Positions 28,941 to 37,843 of a stretch of 64,000 nt of DNA are shown piece after piece (position 1 is the first letter of the stretch; the number at the start of each line of letters is the position of its first letter). Position numbers and translations under genes: made by a program. Location of the stretch: positions 186,001 to 250,000 of the forward strand of contig CAVQNF010000039.1 of assembly GCA_963713805.1 (NCBI GenBank), read 5' to 3'. The notes under the pieces are model-generated. The model was given only the letters and a program-made list of their open reading frames with translations, did no database searches and was not told where the DNA came from. This DNA comes from GAS188 sp963713805. GTDB lineage: Bacteria; Pseudomonadota; Alphaproteobacteria; Rhizobiales; Beijerinckiaceae.

Positions 28941-29739
28941 CTTGGTCCAGGCAAAAGCGCGTCGGTGCGTCCCATGAGGCGGTAGGCGAGAAGCCCGACC
29001 CATTCCTTCGTCACGATGTCGGTCAGGCGAAGCCCGTCGCGCGACCTCGTAGAAGCCGCGCCAGGCATAGCGCGGGCCGGTGGCGCGGAAATCGACCGGG
29101 TAGGCGACGACCGGGAAGCCCGCCTGCCGAAAACAGCCGACGGCGCGCGGCATGTGCCAGGCGGAGGTGACGAGGAGCCAGGTCTCGCCCTTCGCCCGGC
29201 CGCACGAGTTCGCGCGTGAAGATCGCATTCTCATAAGTCGAGCGCGAACGGCTCTCGACCGTGATGCGCGAAGGATCGACGCCGAGCGTCTCGGCGTAGC
29301 GGCGGATGAGGTCGGCCTCGGGCTCGCCGCCGGGATCGAACAGATCGCGGCCTCCCGGAGACGACGATCTTGGCCGAAGGGTAGCGACGCGCGAGGTCGC
29401 CGAGCGCGACGAGCCGCTCGCCCGCATCGTTGAGCGAGAGGGCATCGATCTCCTCGGTGTCGTAGGGACGAAGCCCGCCGCCGAGCACGATGAAGCCCGT
29501 GATATGCTCGGGCAAGGGCGTATTGGCGGCGCAAAGCGCGTCTCGAGCGGCGTCGCCAGCCAATAGGCGACAGGAGACACTCCGCACAGCAGCAGGCCCG
29601 CGGCGCCGAGCGCGCCGATGAGGAGACCCTTGCGCGAAAAACGTCGGACGCAGCCGGCGATGGTGCCGAAGAAGGCGAGAAGCGTGAGAGAATTCGACGG
29701 CGTCAGCGCAAACCAGAGGGCTTTGCCGAGAATGAACAT
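28934..29739 (-). CDS. YdcF/ElyC-family membrane protein (DUF218)
   Basis: Inner-membrane protein with a DUF218 domain. N-terminal membrane segments MFILGKALWFALTPSNSLTL, LLAFFGTIAGC and LLIGALGAAGLLLCGVSPVA, then EHITGFIVLGGGLRPYDTEE, LARRYPSAKIVVSG, EADLIRRYAETLGVDPSRIT, RSTYENAIFTREL and ETWLLVTSAWHMPRAVGCFR. The C-terminus is DIVTKEWVGLLAYRLMGRTD followed by ALLPGPSE. Breaks are near 29560, 29360, 29200 and 29045. E. coli ElyC affects envelope precursor use; the role here is unknown. The stop codon lies in the repeat array. It follows the DUF1311 gene with an 8 bp gap. Confidence 0.8.
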
Positions 29740-29747
29740 CGCTGGCC

Positions 29748-30279
29748 TCAGCGCGGCTGCGCGCCACGGCCGGCGGCGAGCTTGAGCAGGCTCAGCGCCC
29801 GCGAGGCGACGAGGTCCGAGGCACAAGACGCCGACGCGAGGTCGGCGTCGCCGCCCGCCAGCGGAGCGCGCCACCGCGCAGAGATCGCGCAGATCGAGCT
29901 CGAATTGCGCTTGCGAGGCGCGCAGCAAATGGCGGTCGGCCTCGCCGAGCTTCGCGTCGAGCGCGTGGTAGGTGCGGCGCGCGATCACATTCCACGCATC
30001 TTCGCGCCGCTTTTCGCAAGCCACGCTCGAGCTCGGTGTGCCGGCCCCATCGGCGTTCACGAGGCACTGGATCCGATCACCGCATCCATGGGGGTCGTGT
30101 CCGCTCATCGAGGGATCGGCGAGGCAGGCTTCGATCGAAGCTGCGTCCGCCTCGGCGTTCGACCCGGGGGGAGCCGCGCCCGCCGCCTCACCGAGCAGAA
30201 GGAAGGCGGCAAGCGCACAGGCCGCGAGGACGATGCGCGCGCCCTCCCCTCGGCGCTCGGTGAAGCTCGTGCCCTTCAT
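29748..30279 (-). CDS. Secreted DUF1311/LprI-like protein
   Basis: Exported protein of about 175 residues. A hydrophobic signal (RIVLAACALAAFLLLGEAAG) ends at AAPPG. The mature part has four Cys (ACLADPSMSG, HGC, CLVNADG, VACEKRREDAW) and DAWNVIARRTYHALDAKLGE followed by LLRASQAQFELDLRDLC, the DUF1311 pattern (lysozyme-inhibitor LprI-like). One frame change near 29850 leads to ASDLVASRALSLLKLAAGRG and the stop. Starts within the RraA-like stop (ATGA overlap). Function unknown. Confidence 0.72.
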
Positions 30280-30983
30280 CCCTGCTTCTTCGCCTGCGCT
30301 TCGTAGCGCGCCTTGGTCTCGGCGTTCATCGGATAAAGGCCCGGCAGCGCCGCGCCTTTTTCGACCTCGCGCATGATCCAGGCCTCCATGCGTTCCTGCT
30401 CGGCTCCCGCGGCCGCGACCTCGGCGACAAGCGCGGCAGGGATCACGACCGCCCCGTCGTCATCCGCCACGATCACATCCCCTGGAAACACCGCGACGCC
30501 ACCGCAACCGATCGGCTCTTGCCAATTCACGAAGGTGAGACCGCCGACCGAGGCCGGCGCGGCCGCGCCCTGGCACCAGATGGGAAGGCCGGTCCCGACC
30601 ACGCCCGCAAGATCGCGCATCACGCCGTCCGTCACCACGCCGGAAACCCCGCGCTTCATCATGCGCAGCGAGAGAATGTCGCCGAAGATGCCGGCATCGG
30701 TGACGCCCATGGCGTCGACGACCGCGATACAGCCTTCCGGCATCGCCTCGATGGCAGCGCGGCTCGAGATCGGCGCGGACCAGGATTCGGGGGTCGCGAG
30801 ATCCTCGCGCGCCGGCACGAAGCGCAAGGTGAAGGCCTCCCCCACGATGCGCTTGCCGGCGGCCGTCGCCAACGGCTTCGGCCCGCGCATATAGGTACGG
30901 CGAATGCCTTTCTTCAGGAGGACGGTCGTGATCGTCGCGGTCGTCACGGCGAGGAGACGATCGTGGATATCTCGTGACAGCAT
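30276..30983 (-). CDS. RraA-family aldolase (HMG/CHA aldolase-like)
   Basis: Intact 235-residue protein of the RraA / 4-hydroxy-4-methyl-2-oxoglutarate aldolase family. The defining block GVVTDGVMRDLAGVVGTGLP holds the Asp-Gly-x-x-Arg-Asp motif that binds metal and pyruvate in catalytic members. Others: TTVLLKKGIRRTYMRGPKPL, IAVVDAMGVTDAGIFGDILS, GGVAVFPGDVIVADDDGAVV. Because Arg and Asp are kept, enzymatic retro-aldol or oxaloacetate decarboxylase activity is likelier than RNase E inhibition. It is followed by DUF1311 and YdcF genes and lies near FAH and DapA family genes. Confidence 0.85.
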   Translation of the reverse strand: MLSRDIHDRLLAVTTATITTVLLKKGIRRTYMRGPKPLATAAGKRIVGEAFTLRFVPAREDLATPESWSAPISSRAAIEAMPEGCIAVVDAMGVTDAGIFGDILSLRMMKRGVSGVVTDGVMRDLAGVVGTGLPIWCQGAAAPASVGGLTFVNWQEPIGCGGVAVFPGDVIVADDDGAVVIPAALVAEVAAAGAEQERMEAWIMREVEKGAALPGLYPMNAETKARYEAQAKKQG

Positions 30984-31248
30984 GGACGTCTCCGGCGCGG
31001 TCCTAGAAGGTTTCGTTCGAGCCGAGGTAGTAAAGCGCGGGCGCGCTTCGCCTCGGGTTCGCTCCCCGTCTCTGCGGCAATGCGCTCGATGTCAACCGCA
31101 CGGCAGGGGATGAAACGCTCAGCCTCCTCGGCGAGAGAGCCGTTTGTGCCGGGAGCGATGCTGTCTTTCGCCGCAACTTGGGCTTGGGCATGGTTGGGCT
31201 GGGGTGGGCCGGGCCCAGGGCTTGCTGGGCTTGGTCTCTACCGCCCTC

Positions 31249-31948
31249 TCAGCGCTCGGGCTCCCCGATCGTTATCGTGATGTCCGTGAGACCGACGACG
31301 CCGCCGGCGAGCTTGTCGCCTTGCTTCACCGCGCCGACGCCGGCCGGCGTGCCGCTGAAGATGAGGTCACCGGGCGCAAGCCGCATCGAATGCGACAGGA
31401 TCGAGATGATATCGGGGATCGACCAGATGAGCTCGGAAAGATCCCCGTCCTGCTTCACCGCGCCGTTGACGGAGAGCCAGATGCGGCCCTTCTCGGGATG
31501 TCCCACCTCGGCGACGCGATGGATCGGCGCGCAAGGCGCCGAACGGTCGAAGCCTTTGCCGAAATCCCAAGGCCGGCCCATGTCCTTTGCCTGTTGCTGC
31601 AGATCGCGCCGCGTGAGATCGAGGCCGCAGCCATAGCCGAAGACGAGATCGAGCGCGTTGCCGCGCGCGACGTTCCGGCCGCCCTTCGCCAAGTGCGACG
31701 ACCATCTCCATCTCGTAATGAAGCTCCTTCGTCTGCGGCGGGTAGGGAATGGTCGAGCCGTTGTCGACCACCGCGTCGGCGGGCTTCATGAAGAAGAAAG
31801 GCGGCTCGCGATCGGGATCCTTGCCCATCTCGCGTGCATGGGCCGCATAGTTGCGCCCCACGCAGAAAATGCGCCGGACCGCGAAACGATCCGCGCTTCC
31901 GGCGACCGCGACCGAAGCTTGCGGCGGGGGCGGCAGGACGTAGCTCAT
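31249..31948 (-). CDS. Fumarylacetoacetate hydrolase family protein
   Basis: C-C bond hydrolase or decarboxylase/isomerase of the FAH superfamily. Seen: FCVGRNYAAHAREMGKDPDR, FFFMKPADAVVDNGSTIPYP, LHYEMEMVVALG (metal Glu), then after a frame change near 31690 GYGCGLDLTRRDLQQQAKDM, WDFGKGFDRSAPCAPIHRV, SVNGAVKQDGDLSELIW and RLAPGDLIFSGTPAGVGAVK. About 232 residues once corrected. Members act on acylpyruvates, fumarylpyruvate or dehydrated sugar acids. Separated from the RraA gene by 265 bp without a recognisable gene. Confidence 0.85.
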
Positions 31949-32216
31949 CTCTCATCTCCTCGAGGGCCGCTCGCGGCCGATCGGCTCGTGAAAGACAAAG
32001 GTGGACTTCGCGTCAAGCCCCCGCGTCGTCGTTCTCGCTTATGTGTCATGTGAGACGCCGAGCCTTTTGAGGACGTGGATGATTGAGGGGTTACTTAACG
32101 GCTCGGCTTCCCGCGGATGAGCAAAAACCTGAAAGGCCGCGGGACCGGCAAGTCCCGCCACGACCAGGGCGCGCCGGCGCCGAGCGAGCCCACCGCAGGG
32201 GTGATGGTGCAGGGGA
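31949..32216. other. Intergenic region upstream of tRNA-Glu
   Basis: About 270 bp between the divergent FAH gene and the tRNA promoter. It contains CCGCGGATGAGC...GGCCGCGG-type symmetry near 32110-32140 but no gene with a credible start and domain. Confidence 0.4.
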
Positions 32217-32245
32217 TTGCCCTTCCGGAACGGCGCGACTATAGC
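32217..32245 (+). promoter_or_regulatory. Promoter of tRNA-Glu
   Basis: TTGCCC (-35, 32217-32222) and TATAGC (-10, 32240-32245) are separated by 17 bp. Transcription would start about seven bases later, a few bases before the tRNA 5' end at 32256. The fit to a sigma-70 housekeeping promoter in front of a stable RNA is good. Confidence 0.65.
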
Positions 32246-32255
32246 CTCGCCGTAC

Positions 32256-32331
32256 GCGCCCATCGTCTAGCGGTCCAGGACGTCGCCCTTTCACGGCGAA
32301 AACAGGGGTTCGATTCCCCTTGGGCGCGCCA
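32256..32331 (+). tRNA. tRNA-Glu (anticodon TTC)
   Basis: 76 nt. Acceptor strand GCGCCCA pairs with TGGGCGC, followed by discriminator G and an encoded CCA. The anticodon loop CTTTCAC gives TTC; the T-arm AGGGGTTCGATTCCCCT is canonical. The acceptor, anticodon and T stems are complementary by eye. Confidence 0.96.
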
Positions 32332-32629
32332 CTTCCTGTAAGCCCTCGCGGGCCAAGGCACGGCCACTCATGCACCGGAAACCTGGCGGGCAAGGCTGCA
32401 CGGCGTTCGTTTTGGGAATATGATACGAAGGCTTTTTCACCTTTTCGACAGGCAGGGCGCTCGCCAGCGAGTGCGGTAAGGCCCGTTTTTCATCCGCATG
32501 CCGCAGGGCCTGAACGGCTGCTTCCATTCGCAAACCCTGCAAGTGACAAGCGCGCCTCGCCCTGGTAGACGCCTCGTCTCGAGCGCTGGGCACGATGCCT
32601 TGGATACGCCGGAGTGAAACGGACTTCTC
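32332..32629. other. Intergenic region before the polysaccharide locus
   Basis: 298 bp between tRNA-Glu and the asparagine-synthase-like gene. A stem GCGCTCGC/GCGAGTGC near 32457-32475 is possible. I see no gene. The region is the left border of the O-antigen-like locus, and tRNA 3' ends are common integration points, but I find no repeated tRNA tail in the window. Confidence 0.4.
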
Positions 32630-34564
32630 ATGTGCGGAATCGCGGGGGCTGTATCTCTTTTGCGCCGACCCGTTCCCGACATGGAACGGGCGCTTGCGGC
32701 CATGAGTCATCTCATTTCGCATCGAGGACCGGACGGTCACGGAAGTTGGCGCAGCCGTGACGACGCCTGCGGCTTGGTGCACCGCCGTCTCGCGATCATA
32801 GATCTTTCCACGTCTGGCCATCAGCCGATGGCAGCACCGAACGGCTCCGTGATCACATACAATGGCGAGATATACAATTATCTCGAGCTTCAAGATGAAC
32901 TCGGAACCGGATGGGCTTTCAAATCCACCTCCGACACCGAAACCATCCTTGCAGCCTATGAAAAATGGGGAGTGGATTGCCTAGACCATCTCAGGGGGAT
33001 GTTCGCCTTCGCTCTCTGGGACGGGCAGCGACTATTCGCTGCTCGAGACCGCTTCGGCATCAAGCCTTTCTACTATGCCGTGGTCAACGATGTATTTTAT
33101 TTTGCCTCGGAAATTAAAGCACTCCTGCCGTTTCTACCGGAAATCGAGACCGACCCGGACGCATTGAGCGAATATATCACATTCCAGTATACTATAGGTG
33201 ACAGGAGCCTTTTTAAGCACGTTCATGTTCTCCTTCCGGGTCACATGATCATCGTTGAGAAGGGCCAAGTGATTGTTCGCCGCTATTGGGATGTGCATTA
33301 CGACATCGATTGGAGTCACACCTCCGTCTGGTTCGCCAAGCAGATGGAAGAAATCCTTCACGACTCTATCAGCGTGCACTTGCGCTCGGACGTCCCGGTG
33401 GGCGCCTATGTCTCAGGCGGTATCGATTCGAGTTTGATCGCAATCCTTGCCGCACGCGAGACCGCCTCCTCCCGACTTGGATTTCATGGGAAGTTCACGG
33501 AATTTCCCGGCTACGACGAGAGTTGCTACGCCGAGGCGATAGCGCGACAGAGTGATCTCGATCTACGCCAGATCGAGATCACGGCAGGTGACTTCCGCGA
33601 TAACATTGAAAAGGTAATCTTTCATCTCGATTCGCCTGTCGCGGGCCCGGGGTCCTTTCCGCAATACATGGTCTCCAAGCTTGCATCGAGGCATGTGAAG
33701 GTGGTGCTCGGAGGCCAGGGCGGGGATGAAATCTTCGGCGGCTACGCCCGCTACCTTATCGCCTATCTGGAGCAGTCACTGAAGGCTTCCATAGACGGCA
33801 CCTACAGGAATGGCAATTTCGTCGTCACTCCTGAGTCGATCATTCCGAATCTGACGATTTTGCAGGAGTATGAACCGCTGATCCGTCAGTTCTTCGCCAA
33901 GGGGCTTTTTGGACCGATCAATGAGCGTTACTTCCGCCTGATCGATCGATCCGCCGACATGACGGATGAGGTCGATTGGTCCACTCTCGACTTCGAGGGC
34001 GTGTTCGCGCGCTTTGATGCCATTTTCAGTTCGGAACGGAACGTGCGGAAAGAGGCGTATTTCGATTCCATGACGCACTTCGACTTCAAATGCCTCCTGC
34101 CTGCGCTGCTGCAGGTCGAAGACCGAATGTCCATGGCGCACGGGCTCGAAGCTCGGGTCCCGTTGCTCGACCATCGGGTTGTGGAGTTCGCGGCTACGAT
34201 CCCTGCGGACATCAAATTCAAGGGCGGCCAAATGAAGCAATTCATCAAATCCACCTTTTCTGGCGACTTGCCTCAGGAACTCTTGAAACGGCGGGACAAG
34301 ATGGGCTTTCCGGTGCCCTTGAAGGAATGGTTCGGCGGCGAGCTGCGAGATCTGGTTTTCGATATCTTCGCGACACAGAAAAGCAAGGCACGCCCGTATT
34401 TCAACACGGATGCAATTCTCTTGAATTTGGACAAGGGCGAACGCTTTTCTCGTAAGATGTGGGGCCTTCTCAGCCTCGAGCTCTGGCACCAGATATTCCA
34501 CGATCGGGCGGCTTCGTACAAGACGCTGATCCGCGACTGGCCGCTGGGCCAAACGGCCGCATAG
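32630..34564 (+). CDS. AsnB-type glutamine-dependent amidotransferase (WbmE/WbpS-like)
   Basis: Intact 644-residue class II amidotransferase. Cys2 (MCGIAGAV) is the glutaminase nucleophile; SHRGPDGHGSW, ITYNGEIYNYLEL and FAARDRFGIKPFYY complete the N-terminal domain. The synthetase domain has the PP-loop VPVGAYVSGGIDSSLIAILA near residue 260, LGGQGGDEIFGGYARYL and the C-terminal block LEARVPLLDHRVVEFA, KRRDKMGFPVPLKEWF. AsnB makes asparagine, but in O-antigen clusters the same fold amidates sugar uronates (WbpS, Bordetella WbmE, from memory). The SDR genes that follow at 14, 10 and 18 bp spacing, and the uronate pathway downstream, favour uronamide formation. Ordinary asparagine synthesis cannot be excluded. 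Confidence 0.88.
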   Translation: MCGIAGAVSLLRRPVPDMERALAAMSHLISHRGPDGHGSWRSRDDACGLVHRRLAIIDLSTSGHQPMAAPNGSVITYNGEIYNYLELQDELGTGWAFKSTSDTETILAAYEKWGVDCLDHLRGMFAFALWDGQRLFAARDRFGIKPFYYAVVNDVFYFASEIKALLPFLPEIETDPDALSEYITFQYTIGDRSLFKHVHVLLPGHMIIVEKGQVIVRRYWDVHYDIDWSHTSVWFAKQMEEILHDSISVHLRSDVPVGAYVSGGIDSSLIAILAARETASSRLGFHGKFTEFPGYDESCYAEAIARQSDLDLRQIEITAGDFRDNIEKVIFHLDSPVAGPGSFPQYMVSKLASRHVKVVLGGQGGDEIFGGYARYLIAYLEQSLKASIDGTYRNGNFVVTPESIIPNLTILQEYEPLIRQFFAKGLFGPINERYFRLIDRSADMTDEVDWSTLDFEGVFARFDAIFSSERNVRKEAYFDSMTHFDFKCLLPALLQVEDRMSMAHGLEARVPLLDHRVVEFAATIPADIKFKGGQMKQFIKSTFSGDLPQELLKRRDKMGFPVPLKEWFGGELRDLVFDIFATQKSKARPYFNTDAILLNLDKGERFSRKMWGLLSLELWHQIFHDRAASYKTLIRDWPLGQTAA

Positions 34565-34578
34565 TTCGGGAAGGAAAT

Positions 34579-35538
34579 ATGAAAGCGTTCATTACCGGTG
34601 GCTCCGGCCAAGTCGGCTCGACGGTGGCGGACCTGCTGCTCGCTCGTGGCGACACCGTGCTGTCCATCGACAACTTCGCGACCGGGCGGCGCGACAATCT
34701 CCCGGACCGATCGGGCCTCACCCAGGTCGAAGGCTCGATCGCGAATGCGATGCTGCTCGACCAGCTCTTCTCTGATTTTAGACCGGATGTCGTCATTCAC
34801 GCTGCCGCATCGTACAAAGATCCCGAAGATTGGGCGACCGACGCGCTCGTCAATGCGGTCGGAGGCGCGAATATCGCAAAGGCCTGCAAGACCTATAAAG
34901 CAAGCCGTCTGATCTATTTCCAGACGGCACTCTGCTACGGCACGAAGCCAATGCAGCAGCCAATTCAGCTCGATCATCCGATCAATCCAGCGAATTCGAG
35001 TTATGCCATCTCGAAGACGGCCGGAGAGAATTATGTGCAGTTCTCGGGTGTTGATTGGGTGACGTTCCGCCTTGCCAATGTCATCGGCCCGCGCAACGTC
35101 TCTGGTCCGCTACCGATTTTCTACCAGCGCCTTTCGGAGGGGAAGAAGTGCTTCGTCACCCCTGCACGGCGCGACTTCTGCTTTGCCGGCGATCTTGCTC
35201 GCGTTGTCGTCGAGGCGGCGGATGGGAAGGGCAGTGGCACCTACCACTTCTCTTCGGGCAAGGACGTGGCGATCAAGGAACTCTACGACGCCGTCGTGCG
35301 TGCCATGAAGATCAACGATTATCCGGAGCCCGAGCTGAAGCCGCTAGGTCCTGACGACGCTCCCTCGATCTTGCTGGATCCCTCACGCACCTTGGCGGAT
35401 TTCTCGGGAGTCACATTCACTCCACTCGATGAGATCGTGCGTCTGGCGGTCGCTCGCTGGGAAAGGGAGGGTGTTGTCGGCGGCTACACTCATCTCGAGG
35501 CGGCCCGTGCCGACGTGAAAACCGCCGCGAAAGGCTAA
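34579..35538 (+). CDS. Extended SDR, sugar-nucleotide oxidoreductase/epimerase (WbmG/WbmH-like), first of three
   Basis: Intact 319-residue extended short-chain dehydrogenase. NAD-binding FITGGSGQVGSTVADLLLAR, FATGRRDNL, and the catalytic triad Thr116 (FQTALCYG), Tyr142 and Lys146 (SSYAISKTAGENY). A sugar-nucleotide end with FRLANVIGPRNVSGPLP and FCFAGDLARVVVEAADG follows. It shares clear blocks with the next gene (LFSDFRPDVVIHAAASYKDP against LFSDFRPSHVVHSAAAYKDP), so the two are paralogues from tandem duplication. AAGGAA precedes the ATG. Expected substrate: UDP-linked diacetamido uronate in the locus. The precise reaction cannot be read from sequence. Confidence 0.85.
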   Translation: MKAFITGGSGQVGSTVADLLLARGDTVLSIDNFATGRRDNLPDRSGLTQVEGSIANAMLLDQLFSDFRPDVVIHAAASYKDPEDWATDALVNAVGGANIAKACKTYKASRLIYFQTALCYGTKPMQQPIQLDHPINPANSSYAISKTAGENYVQFSGVDWVTFRLANVIGPRNVSGPLPIFYQRLSEGKKCFVTPARRDFCFAGDLARVVVEAADGKGSGTYHFSSGKDVAIKELYDAVVRAMKINDYPEPELKPLGPDDAPSILLDPSRTLADFSGVTFTPLDEIVRLAVARWEREGVVGGYTHLEAARADVKTAAKG

Positions 35539-35548
35539 CCTGGGCTCC

Positions 35549-36490
35549 ATGCGTGTTCTCATCACCGGAGGCGCGGGCTGCCTCGGCTCGAACCTGACCG
35601 AGCGTTTTCTCGAAGCAGGTCACCACGTGCTCGTGCTCGATGACTTCACCACCGGCCATCGTGGGTCGCTGCCGGAGAAGCATCCCCGGATGACCTTGGT
35701 CGAAGGCTCGATCACCAATGGGCCGATGGTCGCGAGGCTGTTCTCGGATTTTCGGCCGAGCCACGTCGTTCATTCGGCGGCCGCCTACAAGGACCCGGAT
35801 GATTGGCTTCAAGATGCGCGCGTCAATGTGGAAGGCACGATCAATGTGATGCAGGCCGCCAAGGCCGCGGACGTCAAGCGTTTCGTGAACTTCCACACCG
35901 CTCTCGGCTACGGGCGGCCGGAACATGTACCTGTGCAGGCGGAGGCGCCAGCGCGCCCCTTCACAAGCTACGGCATCTCGAAGCAGGCAGGCGAGAACTA
36001 TCTCGCCATGTCCGGCTTGCCGTTCGTCTCCTTGCGGCTTGCAAACGTAACGGGGCCGCGCCTGGCCATCGGTCCCATCCCCACCTTCTATACGCGATTG
36101 AAGGCCGGCAAGCCCTGCTTCTGCTCGAAGACGGTGCGTGATTTCCTCGATATGGAGGACTTCTTCTCCATCATGGACTGCGTGATGGCGGAAGGCGCGC
36201 CGACGGGCATCTTCAATGTCTCGACCGGCACGGGGCACAGCATCAGGGAGGTCTTCGATATTGTCGTCGATCATCTCGGGGTGGAGTTGTCGGAGCCCGT
36301 GCCAGAGGTCGACCCGAGCGCCGATGACGTGCCGGCCATGGTGCTCGATCCCGTTAAAACCATTGAGGCTTTCGGCTGGAGGCCGCGCTATTCCTTCGCG
36401 CAGACGATCCGACGCATGCTCGCCTGGTACGACACCCACGGGGTCACCGCGATATACTCCCACCTGAGAACTTCACCCGCGAAGGCGTGA
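35549..36490 (+). CDS. Extended SDR, sugar-nucleotide oxidoreductase/epimerase (WbmG/WbmH-like), second of three
   Basis: Intact 313-residue extended SDR. LITGGAGCLGSNLTERFLEA, DDFTTGHRGSLPEKHPR, triad Thr117 (FHTALGYG), Tyr141, Lys145 (TSYGISKQAGENY). Later blocks: LRLANVTGPRLAIGPIPTFY, VRDFLDMEDFFSIMDCVMAE and ESF-like tail KTIEAFGWRPRYSFAQTIRR. Retains a complete Thr-Tyr-Lys triad and so can act as an oxidoreductase or C4 epimerase. Eleven bases after the preceding stop, part of the same operon. Paralogue of the first SDR. Confidence 0.85.
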   Translation: MRVLITGGAGCLGSNLTERFLEAGHHVLVLDDFTTGHRGSLPEKHPRMTLVEGSITNGPMVARLFSDFRPSHVVHSAAAYKDPDDWLQDARVNVEGTINVMQAAKAADVKRFVNFHTALGYGRPEHVPVQAEAPARPFTSYGISKQAGENYLAMSGLPFVSLRLANVTGPRLAIGPIPTFYTRLKAGKPCFCSKTVRDFLDMEDFFSIMDCVMAEGAPTGIFNVSTGTGHSIREVFDIVVDHLGVELSEPVPEVDPSADDVPAMVLDPVKTIEAFGWRPRYSFAQTIRRMLAWYDTHGVTAIYSHLRTSPAKA

Positions 36491-36508
36491 GGCGGAGGAA
36501 ACTCACGA

Positions 36509-37589
36509 ATGATCGAAACTTTCGCAGGTCGCAATGTGCTCGTCGTCGGCGGCGCCGGCTTCATCGGATCGAACCTCGTTCGTTCCATCTTGAGCGAGCG
36601 TCCCCGCAAGCTGACGATCGTCGACAACTTCCTCTCGGCTGACCCTTCGAATGTGGCTGACGATCCTGTCGTTCGGCTCGTCGTGGGCTCCATCGCGGAC
36701 GACCGCGTGCTTCGCGAGCTCGACGTCGATCTCGATTACGTGTTTCACTTGGCCTGCTATCACGGCAACCAGTCGTCGATTCACGATCCGCTGGCCGACC
36801 ACGACAACAACCTGATCACGAGTCTGCGGCTCTTCGATCACCTCAAAGAGATCAAATCGTTGAAGAAGGTGGTTTACGCGGCGGCGGGTTGCGCGGTCGC
36901 CGAAAAGACATTCGAGGGCGCCCGCGCCACAACGGAAGACGCGCCGGTCTCGCTGTTTCACGACAGCCCCTATTCGATCTCGAAGATCGTCGGCGAGATG
37001 TACGGCAATTATTATTTCACCCGGTACGGGCTGCCGTTCGTGAAGGCGCGTTTTCAAAACGTATACGGGCCGGGCGAAATCCTTGGCGCCGGCCGCTGGC
37101 GTGGGACCGTGCATACCGTGTGGCGAAACGTGACGCCGACCTTCATCTGGAAAGCCCTTCATCAGGAGGCGTTGCCGATCGAGAACGGCGGGATCGCCAC
37201 GCGTGACTTCATTTTCGTCGAGGACATGGTGCGGGGGCTGAAGGCTTGCGCCGTCAGGGGCGAGCCAGGCGAGGTCTACAATCTCGGCTCGGGCCGCGAA
37301 ACCTCCATTCGGCAGTGGGCGGAGCTCATCAATTCTACCACCGGCAATGCGACGCCGCCCACCCTTGCCTCGCCACGCAATTGGGACCGGTCCGGACAAC
37401 GCTTCGCGTCGACGCAGAAAGCTCTTGAGAAAGCTCGGATTTACGGCGGAGGTCGACGTCGAGGAGGGTATCCGCCGTACCGTCGAATGGACCCGGATCC
37501 ATCGAGTTACCATTCTCCGGTGCATGACGGCGCACGCGTATTTCGTGCCGGAGGTTCGTGCCTATCCCGAAACCCGAGCCAACTCGTGA
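36509..37589 (+). CDS. SDR with Cys/His active site, WbmF-like putative 3,5-epimerase
   Basis: Extended SDR of ~359 residues after one frame correction near 37422. NAD-binding VLVVGGAGFIGSNLVRSILS, DNFLSADPSNVADDP, FHLACYHGNQSSI with His85, the stretch VVYAAAGCAVAEK with Cys128 where SDRs normally have the catalytic Ser/Thr, and Tyr155/Lys159 (SPYSISKIVGEMY). Then FQNVYGPGEILGAGRW and IATRDFIFVEDMVRGLKACA. Bordetella WbmF has Cys133 and His90, also 43 residues apart, and lacks the Ser/Thr; this combination is found in SDR 3,5-epimerases. The corrected C-terminus runs KLGFTAEVDVEEGIRRTVEW to the stop at 37587-37589. The next 254 bp are more AT-rich with no supported gene. Confidence 0.85.
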
Positions 37590-37843
37590 AAACCCAGAAA
37601 ATCAGGGTGAACGCGCAGGACCTTGCCGCCGAAGCTGGCTGCGTTGCCGAAGGCACGGCGCCGAAAGAGGTCCGCCGGGAGCGGATGCTGCTCGTTAGCC
37701 AAGGCTAGAGCAATGATCCGCAAAAATGGGAACGACGCATCCGGCTCTAGGAGCTCCCAACCACGGTTACTGAATGATGAGGTGCCATTTCTTACAATCC
37801 TCCGTAACGCCGGTCGCTTTATAGCGAATAAGGATCTTATGAT

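Noticed and set aside
32117..32341. Plus-strand open frame ending inside tRNA-Glu
   Set aside because: It runs through the tRNA promoter and the whole tRNA gene and shows no domain.
32256..32630. tRNA-Glu as integration site of a genomic island containing the polysaccharide locus
   Set aside because: No integrase and no direct repeat of the tRNA 3' end are found in the window, so the idea lacks support.
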